From the NCBI GenBank assembly GCA_009776805.1, contig WRNB01000001.1, positions 34,288 through 71,829 of the forward strand: a DNA stretch of 37,542 nucleotides. The letters are read 5' to 3'. The DNA is from Candidatus Bathycorpusculum grumuli (lineage in GTDB: Archaea > Thermoproteota > Bathyarchaeia > Bathyarchaeales > Bathycorpusculaceae). Positions 1 to 10,353 of this stretch are shown here, one piece after another (the stretch's first letter is position 1; every line of letters starts with the position of its first letter). Below the pieces are notes generated by a model. The model had not been told where the DNA came from. It did not search any database and worked only from the letters and a program-made list of their open reading frames with translations. The translations under genes and the position numbers were made by a program.

Positions 1-711
1 ATCACGGTAAGTAGCAGTAGAGATAGCAGTTACGTTACCAGTAACATAACAATTCACTATAGTTGCAACCTCACCACTACTCCCAATTAAACCACCCGCA
101 CAACTACCAGCACCAACAGCGGTTATATCACCCGTAACATAACAATTCATTATAGTCACATCACCATTACTACAGCCAATTAACCCACCAGCATTAGCAC
201 TCCCATAAGAAGAATCAGTAATTATATCTCCTGTAACATAGCAATTCAGTATAGTTGCATCACCGTGGATATAGCCGACTAAACCGCCCACGTAACTAAA
301 GTTAAAATTAGCATTTGAACCATCAGAATTCATGTTTACACCCACATTTTTAATTGTCACACCATCAACATTAATAAGTCCAAATAACCCGGCAAACATG
401 CTATTGCTGTTTTCTAGCATGTACAGATTGTTTATGCTATAGCCTTGACCATCAAAGGTACCTCTAAAATCATCAATAGCCAACCATCCATCAACAATAT
501 CTATGTCATTATCTAGAACGTAATACTTATCAGCACTATCTTCTCCACCGATACCTGCAAGCTGCACAGCAGTTTGAATATGTATAGCATCATCAGGCAC
601 ACCATTTAACTCTACAGCACCATTAGCATATGTTACACCCATCAAAGGAACTAAACTTGTACACAAAACCACCACAAGAAACTTGAACATAACACTATTG
701 CCTATTTTCAT
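1..711 (-). CDS. Secreted GLUG-repeat adhesin-like protein, C-terminus truncated by window edge
   Basis: Minus-strand translation from ATG at 711-709: MKIGNSVMFKFLVVVLCTSLVPLMGVTYANG... (signal peptide), then repeats such as VGGLVGYIHGDATILNCYVTGDI / AGGLIGCSNGDVTIMNCYVTGDI / AGGLIGSSGEVATIVNCYVTGNV. Absent from the ORF track because it runs off the edge. Confidence 0.85.
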   Translation of the reverse strand, partial: MKIGNSVMFKFLVVVLCTSLVPLMGVTYANGAVELNGVPDDAIHIQTAVQLAGIGGEDSADKYYVLDNDIDIVDGWLAIDDFRGTFDGQGYSINNLYMLENSNSMFAGLFGLINVDGVTIKNVGVNMNSDGSNANFNFSYVGGLVGYIHGDATILNCYVTGDIITDSSYGSANAGGLIGCSNGDVTIMNCYVTGDITAVGAGSCAGGLIGSSGEVATIVNCYVTGNVTAISTATYRD

Positions 712-1706
712 ACATAACCATCCATACCGTATAAATTCAACATTTTACAAGTTGTTACTGTTGGTTGTTTTCGGCTCTTTGGTTGATAAAAGAGCAAAAC
801 TGCAACAATCGTAACTATGGCAGCAACTCCAATAAGCAAAAGATAAATGTCACTGCCTCTATTTTCGTTAGGCGCGTTATCATTCTCGCCGTTTAAAGCT
901 GTATTTGAACCAATAGATATAACGCCAGTTCCCTTAACAGTGCCAACATTGTATACATCACCATTTTTTGTAGCTGTATTGTCAAAGATAGAACCTTTAT
1001 TCATATTGAAAGTGCCTTTATTATACGCGCCACCACCTATACCAATAGAGTTTGTCGTGTCTGGACAATTATTGTTACTAATCTCACCATCTTCCATTAT
1101 AAAAGTACCTGTATTGTACACGCCACCACCTTCCGTAGCGGTGTTGCCAGAAATTACACCACTACCTGGCATTATATCATTTGATGATCTCATCGTAACA
1201 GTGCCCTCATTATACACTCCACCGCCATGTGTAGCTGTGTTACCTGAAATTTCACAAACAAGCAAATCAAGCATACCACCCTGCTCAACATACACCCCTC
1301 TACCAGTATCGCCTTCTACATGAGTAATAACAATACCATTCCAAAGCGACAAACTCCCACCATTCTTAACAATAATGGTATCCATACCATTACATCCAAT
1401 CAAACGGTTGCTCACCAATCCAATAAACTTGCCAGCAGGAATTTCAAGCGACTTTTCAAGTTTAATATCATTTGCAATACCAATTATATACCAATCATCT
1501 GGAGCTGCACTAATAGCCTCTCTAAGTTCAACCTCATTTTCAACATAAACATTAATCATATTTCCACACCACACCTGACCATTAGTCTCAGAGATAAGTG
1601 AGAAAGAAACCAGCGTTATCATAAAGATCAAAGAAACAAAAGCCTTTTTACTACAAATATCGCACAAATTAGAATTAGGCTGAACATTCACGAGGTTATT
1701 ACTCAT
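708..1706 (-). CDS. Membrane-anchored adhesin-like protein with parallel beta-helix type repeats
   Basis: N-terminal hydrophobic segment, repeats of the form ISGNTATxGGGVYNxGTF, C-terminal TM helix (IYLLLIGVAAIVTIVAVLLFY) followed by basic residues. Confidence 0.85.
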   Translation of the reverse strand: MSNNLVNVQPNSNLCDICSKKAFVSLIFMITLVSFSLISETNGQVWCGNMINVYVENEVELREAISAAPDDWYIIGIANDIKLEKSLEIPAGKFIGLVSNRLIGCNGMDTIIVKNGGSLSLWNGIVITHVEGDTGRGVYVEQGGMLDLLVCEISGNTATHGGGVYNEGTVTMRSSNDIMPGSGVISGNTATEGGGVYNTGTFIMEDGEISNNNCPDTTNSIGIGGGAYNKGTFNMNKGSIFDNTATKNGDVYNVGTVKGTGVISIGSNTALNGENDNAPNENRGSDIYLLLIGVAAIVTIVAVLLFYQPKSRKQPTVTTCKMLNLYGMDGYV

Positions 1707-2827
1707 TTTTCATGCCTCACACATTTTATTTAAGCTTTTGTTCAAATTAACTTTTTTGGTTGATAAAGAAAAAAAATGTGATGTATGTGTACTGTTATGT
1801 TTTTGTTTCTTTTTGTGAATAAATGAGAAAGTCAGTAACAACACAACCAAAGCGTGTTATGTCCCAAATTAAGTGAAGAAATAGTTGTTTTTTACAGAAC
1901 CAAGTTTATGGTCAGCCAACAACACTTTTATGCATAAGAGACGATTCTGAAAACCTAATGCTTCGCCTGACAAGTCTGCTGCACCAAGTACATAAAGACA
2001 AGTGTTTACGCTCAACACGACAAGTATTACTTGCCAGTACACAAAACTCCCTTTCGGCACAATATCATGATAAGTAAAAACATCATCAAAAAATGCAGTC
2101 ATATCTAGGTTTTAACTCTATAGTAAAGTCCGGTTTTCTTGTAAAACTTCACTTTTACGTGTACTAAAAGTATGTGCTATAATTTCTTAGGTGTCATGAT
2201 TTGTTGCATGGCACAACCATCAAAATGTTTTTTTGTAGTAAACTTTCTCATATTTCATCCATTTATAGTCGTATTTTTAATGGTTTGTTGAGATTTATAT
2301 GTTTTAGGTTGAGGTTTGTGTGGTGTTTTTGTTTTTTTAAAGCTGTTATCACAGTGTTTGGGTTTGTGTTTAATTTTTGTGAAATATTGTGATTTTCGTT
2401 GTTGTTTGTGGTGTGTTTTAGTGTGTGTTGTTTGGTTTGCGGTTTGGCTCCGTTGTTTGTGTGTTGTGTTTAAAATGTTTTTTGTGTGTTTTGCATTTGA
2501 GTCGTGGGGTTTTATTTTTTTTGTTTTCTTATTTTTACAATATTTTTGTTATTGTGGTGTATGTATTTGGTGTCTGTTTTTATCATATTGTTTGTTTTTG
2601 TGAGTAATTAAGTATAATCATCAGCTTAATAAACTACTTTGATACGTGACCGAATAGTGATATTTCTATTAGTGTTAGCATTATCATTTTTATCAATCCA
2701 ACTCCTATAGTATTTGAGGCATATTATAGCTCAAACTAGTTGATGATAATTACAATAACAGTAACTTTAATACTCTATTTACTTTTTATCTTTTCAAAAA
2801 ACAAGAAAAAAATTGGTTAAAAACCTG

Positions 2828-2953
2828 TTACTCTTTTTCTTTTTCTGTTTCGTCTTTATTGTGATAAACGTAAAGAAAGATTAACATTATAGCAACTGCT
2901 GTTGCACCCATTAAGATATACTGTAATATTGTAAAGTACGCGTCTAAATCCAT
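2828..2953 (-). CDS. Small single-TM protein, 41 aa
   Basis: Minus-strand ORF MDLDAYFTILQYILMGATAVAIMLIFLYVYHNKDETEKEKE* with AGGTG-like ribosome binding site just upstream of the ATG; below the ORF-track length cutoff. Confidence 0.6.
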   Translation of the reverse strand: MDLDAYFTILQYILMGATAVAIMLIFLYVYHNKDETEKEKE

Positions 2954-2998
2954 TAAGATTCACCTTATGTTATCTACACTTTACACACATTTAAATAT

Positions 2999-3409
2999 TT
3001 AAAGGGTCGCTTTTTTCCATTCATCCATAAGCATGTTATAGTTCTCATCGCCGGTGTTAATAAGTTCAAACCAGTTTAGGTTCTGCGCGATCTTTTGAGC
3101 AAAAAGATGGTAACACATGTGAACCTTCTTGTCTAAAACTCTGAAATAAAAATCATCACAAGTACAAAATTCTGCTTCAGGCATAATTAAATAGTCTCGT
3201 TCACGACCAACAACAATCCAAACTATACGCATGCTGGGTTTAAAAAAATATTTTTTAACTCTATTCTCTTTAAGTGTGTCTAATGCTTTGGTGAAACGTT
3301 GCCCAAAAAGCTCATAGAGTTTATTTATATTTTCGCCTGAAAGTTTGCCTGACGTTTTAGCTTGTTTACAAATGGCGTTTAAAGTTTCTATTTCAGAGTT
3401 ATCAGTCAA
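2999..3409 (-). CDS. SWIM zinc finger domain protein
   Basis: CTCDDFYFRVLDKKVHMCYHLFAQ fits the SWIM CxC...CxH pattern. Confidence 0.75.
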   Translation of the reverse strand: MTDNSEIETLNAICKQAKTSGKLSGENINKLYELFGQRFTKALDTLKENRVKKYFFKPSMRIVWIVVGRERDYLIMPEAEFCTCDDFYFRVLDKKVHMCYHLFAQKIAQNLNWFELINTGDENYNMLMDEWKKATL

Positions 3410-3459
3410 CGGTTCACACTATAATTAATATGTAAAGATGGAGAATTTAGCTTTTTAGT

Positions 3460-4056
3460 TTAGTTTATGTCAATTGGGTCGCCTTTAGGAATATTTGTCG
3501 GATTTAGTTTGGGTATAACAACTTCTAAAACACCGTTTTTATAGGTTGACTTTGCTTTTTTTGCACAAATTTTAGCTGGTAATTCCACTTCTTTGTAATA
3601 TTTGTGTTGTATAGTATTTACTGCGATAGTTATTGTATCATCAGTTCCATACAATTTAATATCCGTTTTTTCAACATTTGGAAGCTCAGCAACAACATGA
3701 ACTTCATCAATATTCTCTACTACGTCAACAAGCATTTCGCGTTCCTTTTTTGTTTCAGGTTCGTTATTAATTTTTATATTCTCAAATTTTTGAATGTCTG
3801 GTTTACCATTAACACTATTTTTTATACTATACCCATATACATATGGACCAAATTCTTTAAACCCATCTTTATCTTGTAATTTGTGTTCTTTACTGTATTC
3901 TTTAGGAATTTTTTCCTGAAAACTATTAAACCCATCTTCCATTATCTTTTCAATTTCTTGAAACATCTTTTCTACGTCACTAAGAAATGACTTCTCAGGT
4001 TGTGTACGACGTTTTTTTGGCCATTCGGGGAAATCATCATTATCTTCTGCAGACAA
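3460..4056 (-). CDS. Hsp20/alpha-crystallin family small heat shock protein
   Basis: C-terminal ACD-like segment: VHVVAELPNVEKTDIKLYGTDDTITI...YYKEVELPAKICAKKAKSTYKNGVLEVVIPK. Confidence 0.85.
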   Translation of the reverse strand: MSAEDNDDFPEWPKKRRTQPEKSFLSDVEKMFQEIEKIMEDGFNSFQEKIPKEYSKEHKLQDKDGFKEFGPYVYGYSIKNSVNGKPDIQKFENIKINNEPETKKEREMLVDVVENIDEVHVVAELPNVEKTDIKLYGTDDTITIAVNTIQHKYYKEVELPAKICAKKAKSTYKNGVLEVVIPKLNPTNIPKGDPIDIN

Positions 4057-4135
4057 AACTAACTACCTAACTAACCTGTTAATTTTTCGATTCCAATAAA
4101 TTTTGTGCCCAAAACTATGAAAAAATGTTTTAGTA

Positions 4136-4960
4136 TCAGGTTTTAATCAATCCGAGAATTGTTTCATGAATTTTAGTGTTGCCAGAAGCTACAAATTTTA
4201 GAGTCTGTTTTGGGTCTAATTTCACATTAACTGGTTGATTATCTACACCAGTTACCAAACCGCCTGCCTCTTTAAGTATTAAAAAGCCTGCTGCTCCATC
4301 AGTGGTACGTAGTTTTCCTCTTATATCTACGAAAGCGTCAGTTAAACCGTTGGCAACATAACATAATTCTAAAGCGTTAGCACCATAATGTCTGATGTGT
4401 CTAGTTTGGTGGATTAAATTAGTCAGTTTGGATGCAATATCTGTATCTTTGTAAGTGTTAAGATCCATTCCAAGTACGGCTTCTTGAAGTGATGTTATTT
4501 GCGAGGTTTTGATTTTTTCTCCATCGCGGTATGCTCCTTTGCCTTCCTGTGCCATGTAAGTAATGTCATGATGCAAATCAGTGACTAAGGCAGCGTAAAC
4601 ATCTGTCATGATTGGTTTTTTTGAAACTGCAATTGATGAAGCGTAAAACGGTAATCCACGTATCAGATTTGTTGTGCCGTCAATTGGGTCAATTGTAATG
4701 TGACATTCTTTTGGATTGTTGCCGTATTCTTCAAAACCTGATTCTTCACTAATTAATGAAAATGAAATTCCATGACTTTGTAATGTGTCAACGATAGCTT
4801 TTTCTGCGGCTAAGTCTACCGGTTTCATGTTGTCTCCGCCTGCACCTTTTCCAAGATACGGTTGTGGTTCATTTAAGGTTTTAAAGTGTGGTTTTATTGC
4901 TTTTTTAATATTATCTTTGCAGTCAGTTAAAATTTTAAACCAGTCTTGTTGTGAATTCAT
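4136..4960 (-). CDS. Inositol monophosphatase / archaeal FBPase family protein
   Basis: IMPase motifs ISEESG, IDPIDGTTNLIRGLPFYASSIAV and TTDGAAGFLILKEAGG. Likely start is MNSQQDW (4960) rather than the track start at 5020. Confidence 0.9.
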   Translation of the reverse strand: MNSQQDWFKILTDCKDNIKKAIKPHFKTLNEPQPYLGKGAGGDNMKPVDLAAEKAIVDTLQSHGISFSLISEESGFEEYGNNPKECHITIDPIDGTTNLIRGLPFYASSIAVSKKPIMTDVYAALVTDLHHDITYMAQEGKGAYRDGEKIKTSQITSLQEAVLGMDLNTYKDTDIASKLTNLIHQTRHIRHYGANALELCYVANGLTDAFVDIRGKLRTTDGAAGFLILKEAGGLVTGVDNQPVNVKLDPKQTLKFVASGNTKIHETILGLIKT

Positions 4961-5312
4961 TTTGCTCTTCCTATTTAGGTGTAATAATGTAACAACTTGA
5001 TAAAGGCTTCTTTGAATCAATGGTTGTGTTGATGTAGAATTATTGTTTGGTTAGTTTATATTTGCTTTATTAAAAAATGTTGTAGTCTTATGATTTTATA
5101 AATAAGCATAATTTGTTAAAACTATGTGGAAAATAGTTTAAAAGATAGTTTAATGTATAGTTATGTAATTCAGTTTTTGTTTGTTTTATTTAGATGTTGT
5201 GATGTATCTTTGTTTTTTAAACTAGAAAAACCATCTCGTACCACAATGTATTTAAGTTTGGAAAAAAAGCTACTTAAACCGCATCTTAAAGTGTAAATTT
5301 AGGAGTAAAGTT

Positions 5313-5588
5313 ATGTCTGAAGCAAATACAGTGTTGATTGGCAAAAAACCAACAATGAATTATGTGCTTGCTTGCATAACTTTCTTTCATGGTGGCACTA
5401 AAGAAGTTACTATCAAAGCGCGAGGAAAAGCAATTAGTCGGGCAATTGATGTGGCTGAAGTTGTAAGACGCAAGTTCATTCCAGGCGTAAAAATTAAGGC
5501 AATTACAATAGGAACTGATCAAATTTCGCAAGATGAGAAAACACAACTCAGCAACGTAAGCACAATTGAAATAACTCTCAAACGCTGA
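5313..5588 (+). CDS. albA: DNA/RNA-binding protein Alba
   Basis: IGKKPTMNYVLACITFFHGGTKEVTIKARGKAISRAIDVAEVVRRKF is characteristic of Alba. Confidence 0.95.
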   Translation: MSEANTVLIGKKPTMNYVLACITFFHGGTKEVTIKARGKAISRAIDVAEVVRRKFIPGVKIKAITIGTDQISQDEKTQLSNVSTIEITLKR

Positions 5589-5654
5589 ACGTTTAAGTAA
5601 CCTGTCTTTGCTCTAAAGGTACTCCTAAATTACAATAAACAAGGCGATTCAAAC

Positions 5655-6164
5655 ATGAAAACCGAACTATGCAGTTTCTGTTTAAAAAGTGGCATGCTAT
5701 GCCCAAAGTGTTCTGCTAAAGTGAAAGCTGGAGAGATCAGTGAGTTAGATCTTAGAATCGCCAAACTATTGCTAAATATGGAAGATAAATATTCTACACT
5801 TCAGAATGTTTGTTTCTATAAAGCAGTTGAAGTTGAAAAAACATTGGCAATTCTTGTCGGACATGGTGATGTACCACGCTTGCTGGGTTACGGCGGAAAA
5901 ATCGTCAAAGCCCTAAGTGACGAAACAAGAAAGAACGTGCGAATACTTGAATACGGTGTTGATGACCGCAAATTCCTCGAAGATCTATTTGTACCATTTA
6001 GCATCTTGACAATAAATACTATATGGCTGCCTGATGGAACAACAGAAACCCGTGTCATTTTAAAACGCAAACGCGGACAACAATTACCTTTCGATTTGTC
6101 TACATTGAAAGGTATTGCTCAGAGCGTAAAGAAAATATCTATTCGTGTTGAATTTGCAGATTAA
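5655..6164 (+). CDS. KH-domain NusA-like transcription factor, immediately upstream of aspS
   Basis: N-terminal CSFCLKSGMLCPKC zinc motif, then KH-like region (VGHGDVPRLLGYGGKIVKALS). Confidence 0.75.
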   Translation: MKTELCSFCLKSGMLCPKCSAKVKAGEISELDLRIAKLLLNMEDKYSTLQNVCFYKAVEVEKTLAILVGHGDVPRLLGYGGKIVKALSDETRKNVRILEYGVDDRKFLEDLFVPFSILTINTIWLPDGTTETRVILKRKRGQQLPFDLSTLKGIAQSVKKISIRVEFAD

Positions 6165-6178
6165 AGGTTGAAGTACCC

Positions 6179-7498
6179 ATGAATATGGATTGTATTGGAG
6201 ACTGGGTGAGAACACATAGTATTGATAAAGTTTCTCAAGAGATGGATATGCAAAGTGTTACCCTATTTGGTTGGGTTCAAGAAATACGCAACCTCGGTGG
6301 TATACGATTCATAATCCTGCAAGACAGCACTGGCACAATTCAGATAACAATACTAAAAAAACATGTAGCACCTGAAATACTGCAAAATTCCAACTTTTTA
6401 CAAAAACGCTTTAGCATAGCTGTAAAGGGCACAGTTAAAAAAACAAACATGACAACACGTGGTATCGAAATAATTCCAACACAAATCAAACTTTTAAACA
6501 CTGCAATTGAACAATTACCCATAGATATAACTGGTAAAACACCTGCAAACATCGAAGCCAGACTTGACGCAAGAGCACTTGATTTAACAACTGAAAAAAC
6601 ATTAGCGGTTTTTAAAATCCAACATACTGCATTGCAAGCAATCCGCGATTTCTTATTTGAAAAAGGCTATCTCGAAGTTCATACTCCAAGAATTATCGGT
6701 TCTGCAACTGAAGGTGGTGCAGAACTTTTCAACGTAAAATATTTCGATCAAACTGCATATCTAGCACAAAGTCCGCAACTGTACAAAGAACAATTAACAA
6801 TGAGTTTGGAAAAAGTCTTCGAAGTAGGACCATTTTTCCGAGCAGAAGAATCTCATACTAGACGACACTTAAGCGAATTCACAAGCATAGATATTGAACA
6901 AGCATTTGCTAACGCAGATGACGTGATGACTCTTTTAGAACAAGTTATACATTATGTTTTTGTAACAGTCAAAGAGAAATGCGCAAATGAATTATGTACG
7001 CTTAAATACAATTTTGAAACTCCACAGCTTCCCTTTAAACGTTTAACTTACACAGAAGTTCTTAACAGTCTAAAAGAACGTGGTGTAGATATTCCTTGGG
7101 GTGAAGACATCTCAACTGAAGCATTTCGTGAATTGGGTAAACTTTACCCATTTTTCTACTTTGTAACCGATTGGCCCTCAAAAGCCAAAACTTTCTATAT
7201 TAAACCACGAAAAGATAATCCTGAAATTTGTGAAGGTTTTGATCTTATGTGGCGTTATATTGAACTTGTTTCTGGTGGAACAAGAATTGAGCATAAAGAT
7301 CAACTTATTGACAGAATGCAGGAAAAAGGTTTGAATCCTGAATCTTTCAAGTATCACCTTCAAACATTTGATTGGGGTATGCCTCCTCATGCTGGTTGGG
7401 CTATTGGTCTTGAACGTTTAACAATGATTCTTACAGGTAGAAAGAATATTCGTGAAGTAACATTGTATCCACGTGATAGAGTAAGACTGTTACCATAA
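6179..7498 (+). CDS. aspS: Aspartyl-tRNA synthetase (archaeal type)
   Basis: OB fold N-terminus (VTLFGWVQEIRNLGGIRFIILQDSTG), class II motifs (EVHTPRIIGSATEGGAELF, FEVGPFFRAEESHTRRHLSEFTSIDIE, GWAIGLERLTMILTG). Confidence 0.97.
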   Translation: MNMDCIGDWVRTHSIDKVSQEMDMQSVTLFGWVQEIRNLGGIRFIILQDSTGTIQITILKKHVAPEILQNSNFLQKRFSIAVKGTVKKTNMTTRGIEIIPTQIKLLNTAIEQLPIDITGKTPANIEARLDARALDLTTEKTLAVFKIQHTALQAIRDFLFEKGYLEVHTPRIIGSATEGGAELFNVKYFDQTAYLAQSPQLYKEQLTMSLEKVFEVGPFFRAEESHTRRHLSEFTSIDIEQAFANADDVMTLLEQVIHYVFVTVKEKCANELCTLKYNFETPQLPFKRLTYTEVLNSLKERGVDIPWGEDISTEAFRELGKLYPFFYFVTDWPSKAKTFYIKPRKDNPEICEGFDLMWRYIELVSGGTRIEHKDQLIDRMQEKGLNPESFKYHLQTFDWGMPPHAGWAIGLERLTMILTGRKNIREVTLYPRDRVRLLP

Positions 7499-8402
7499 AA
7501 CTTTTTAATATTATTTTTTTATTTTTGTCTATTTAACACATTTTTTATAAATAAACTATCAAAAGTAAATAAAAACATTGTAAAAATAACGTGTTTAGTG
7601 AAAAAACAAACAAATACAATGTATGTGCTAACTTTATTTAGTAATTAATATTAAGCACAGTCCGAAATGTTTGGCAGTGGTTCATGACAGTGGTAGAGCA
7701 TTTTTAACTTCTTGGCGTTTTGTGAGGTGTTGCTAAGTCCATTTTGCCAATCTTTTTTCGGTATCTTTTTGCATTTTTTTAGGAAAAAGGTTGATAAAAT
7801 GTTAAATTACTTTATCCACAAAATTATTCTATGTTATTTTCCATTGATGCAGGAATGGAATTCGGATCAACGATTTTAGGTCCATGTATTGTTCTATTTA
7901 GTTCCCAAAACGGTAAGGACACACCATGCGATATAAAAAACGTTTTATCACAAACTTTTTATTAAGAAAATAAAACGTTACTAACTAATGTAGCTGGATT
8001 AAATATCCAATTAAGTGGTATAAGCCGTCAAATTTTCATGATTATTTGCGTAAATTAAAAAACTGATTACATATACACAAAAAGTTTTTATCAGTACCAT
8101 CAATAAGGTCAACGTTTTAGTTTCTTCTCCAGTTTTTGTTTTGCCTATTTTCTCTTCCATAAAATATGTTATGCCTATGAATAAACTCGTTAGTTAGTCG
8201 TTTTTAGAGTTTTCGTATTGCAGTCGAAATTGATGATTTAATTATAGTTAAGAAAGAAAATTTTGTTGATCTACTTTATAAAATTGACGATATAGTGGGT
8301 ACTTTATTCTGTGTGTCAATTGAGGTAATCAAATAAATTGTCAAGTTCAGACAAAAGATATATTTGACAGTTAGTGGCTAAAGGGTAGAAGGTAATATTA
8401 AC

Positions 8403-8564
8403 ATGCCAATCTTAGATCCAGTTAAGAAAACGATTGCTCAAAAAAATAGGTTATACATGAAAATTTGCCGTGACTGTGGAGCTCGAAACGCAGAAACAGC
8501 ATTGAAATGTCGTAAATGCAAATGTAAGAATTTACGTTGGAAGAAACGAGAAATAGTAAAATAA
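8403..8564 (+). CDS. rpl40e: 50S ribosomal protein L40e
   Basis: Read directly: MPILDPVKKTIAQKNRLYMKICRDCGARNAETALKCRKCKCKNLRWKKREIVK*, with a CxxC...CxxC zinc ribbon. 53 aa, missed by the ORF track. Confidence 0.92.
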   Translation: MPILDPVKKTIAQKNRLYMKICRDCGARNAETALKCRKCKCKNLRWKKREIVK

Positions 8565-8675
8565 TATTTTTTTATACATACTTTCAAACAGTATGTTTTG
8601 CTATTTCTAAAAACTGTTTTCACTTTTATTATTGTTACTGTTTAGGACAGTTATGTTTGCTGTCAGTTCGCGGCT

Positions 8676-9290
8676 TTAAAGAATTTTAGCGAGTGTTTCA
8701 AGATTAAAAATAGTGTTTGCACAACCATTTTTTATTAATGGTATAGATTGTACAGCTATATTCATATTACTTAATAGTGGTCGTAACATCCCTGCCTCTT
8801 CGCCGCATGCTATGCCTACAACTCCATCATATTTTGTGTTATTAAAAATTTTAGGGATGCAACTACCGCCTGGTAAAATAAACACGTCGTAACCTTTTTC
8901 TTTAGTTATTTTATCTGCTTGATTAATTAGACAGTTTTCTGAACAGTGTGAACAAATATAAGTTGGAATATCGGCATCAAAAACTGCTTTACAGCGACTA
9001 TCTAAGTACTGTCTTGAACAATGAGGTAGTAAAAGTGCACGTTTTTTGCTTTCTAAAAATTTATTGCGGTCAACAATGTTTGCTGCTTGCATATTTATAA
9101 AATCATGAAGCAAAACTACAGCGTCGTTGATGTTAAGTCCTGTTATTTCATCAATTTTGAATTTTTTAATCATGTTAACAGACGTGTTTAATGCTGTCGT
9201 ATGTATGCCCGTTTGATAGCTCACCGTTGCAAGTTCGGTGAAGAAAAATTTTGGTATCTTGGATAAGTCGAAAGTAAATTTGTAGGGCAT
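8676..9290 (-). CDS. DUF116 family protein
   Basis: Cys-rich LLPHCSRQYLDS...YICSHCSENCLINQADKITKEKGYDVFILPGGSCIPKI...GVVGIACGEE is typical of DUF116. Confidence 0.8.
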   Translation of the reverse strand: MPYKFTFDLSKIPKFFFTELATVSYQTGIHTTALNTSVNMIKKFKIDEITGLNINDAVVLLHDFINMQAANIVDRNKFLESKKRALLLPHCSRQYLDSRCKAVFDADIPTYICSHCSENCLINQADKITKEKGYDVFILPGGSCIPKIFNNTKYDGVVGIACGEEAGMLRPLLSNMNIAVQSIPLIKNGCANTIFNLETLAKIL

Positions 9291-9663
9291 ATACTACATA
9301 TAGAATAGCCCGCTTAAAAAAATACCTACGAATTATTTCGTTTCTGTTGGTTATCTTTTGTATAGGTAACCTTTTTGGTTTTTCAGGTATGTGTTTATCT
9401 GTTAAATTTTTGTTTCTTTGGTGTAATGTATTTGTTGAGTTGTATTTTGTGCCGCGTTTATTTTCATAGTTAGGGAAAAATTGTTTTGTAAACACATCTT
9501 TTTTCTTAATAATTCTTTAGTTGTATAACTTGTTATGGGTAGTCTTTGAAAATTCACGTTTTATGTTTCAAATCAATAAAAACAAAATAAATACAGTAAT
9601 TGTAACATACAATTTTTCCCACTTCATTTTTATTATTAACGACTAAAAGTTTTTGGAAGTTGC

Positions 9664-10353
9664 TTATGCACTGTGTTGATCAAAATTATGGTTCAGGTAA
9701 TTCAAGTTTTTTATCAAATAAATATAGCTTTTTCCTAACTCTTTTTTGTCTACTTTTGAAACTTTAGTAACTTCATTAAGTGTTTTTGACAGTTTGTATT
9801 GTTTGCATGTCAAATAAAGTGTTGCTGCTGCTAAACTTTGAATTGAGTGCCCTCGTGTTAAATGTTCTTTTATTGCTTCTTGATAAATAGTTGATGCAGT
9901 TTCTAAAACATTCTTTGGTAAATTTAGTTTGTTGGACATTTTTGCGATCTCAGATAATGCAAAAACTAAATCATGATCTGACGCATTTGTGATTTTTATA
10001 CGCCTATGCCATTTGCGTAATTTGTACATATGAGTTTTTTGGATTACAGGATTTTTCTCGTAATTATCTTTGGTGTGCCAGTCAATAACTGTTTTTGATT
10101 CTTTATTGTGTATAGTGTATGTTAAGGGTGTATTATTGGCTGTTTGGTGTTTTAATTTTTGTTTGGTGTTACTTTTTTTTTCTATGATTGTTTGTTGGAT
10201 GACAAATCCGCAATCCATACAAATAGTTTCAGCGTATTCAGGATCATGTATTTTTCTTATACTGCTACATTTAGGACATGCTTGGGTTTCTATGGTTTCA
10301 GTTTTTACAGATAAATTTTTTTCGGATAGTTTTTTACTATCCTTAGTAGTCAT
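9664..10353 (-). CDS. tfb: Transcription initiation factor TFB, C-terminally truncated (one cyclin repeat)
   Basis: Zinc ribbon CPKCSSIRKIHDPEYAETICMDCGFVI and one cyclin repeat (YKLRKWHRRIKI...SIQSLAAATLYLTCKQYKLSKTLNEVTKVSKV). Ends before any second cyclin repeat. Confidence 0.88.
   Translation of the reverse strand: MTTKDSKKLSEKNLSVKTETIETQACPKCSSIRKIHDPEYAETICMDCGFVIQQTIIEKKSNTKQKLKHQTANNTPLTYTIHNKESKTVIDWHTKDNYEKNPVIQKTHMYKLRKWHRRIKITNASDHDLVFALSEIAKMSNKLNLPKNVLETASTIYQEAIKEHLTRGHSIQSLAAATLYLTCKQYKLSKTLNEVTKVSKVDKKELGKSYIYLIKNLNYLNHNFDQHSA

Noticed and set aside
847-1601. Plus-strand ORFs opposite the adhesin (158 aa and 93 aa)
   Set aside because: Antisense to a clear adhesin. Their PPP/VAVLPEI pattern is the reverse reading of GGG/ISGNTA repeats.
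1869-2102. 77-aa minus ORF (MTAFFDDVFTYHDIV...)
   Set aside because: No family recognised and no convincing ribosome binding site. Could be a relic but unsupported.
2201-2607. Hydrophobic Cys/Val/Phe-rich ORFs (63, 95, 60 aa)
   Set aside because: By-products of G/T-rich low-complexity DNA. Overlapping frames look equally protein-like.
9175-9495. 106-aa minus ORF overlapping DUF116 start
   Set aside because: Overlaps a well-supported gene in another frame. Composition is unremarkable and there is no domain.
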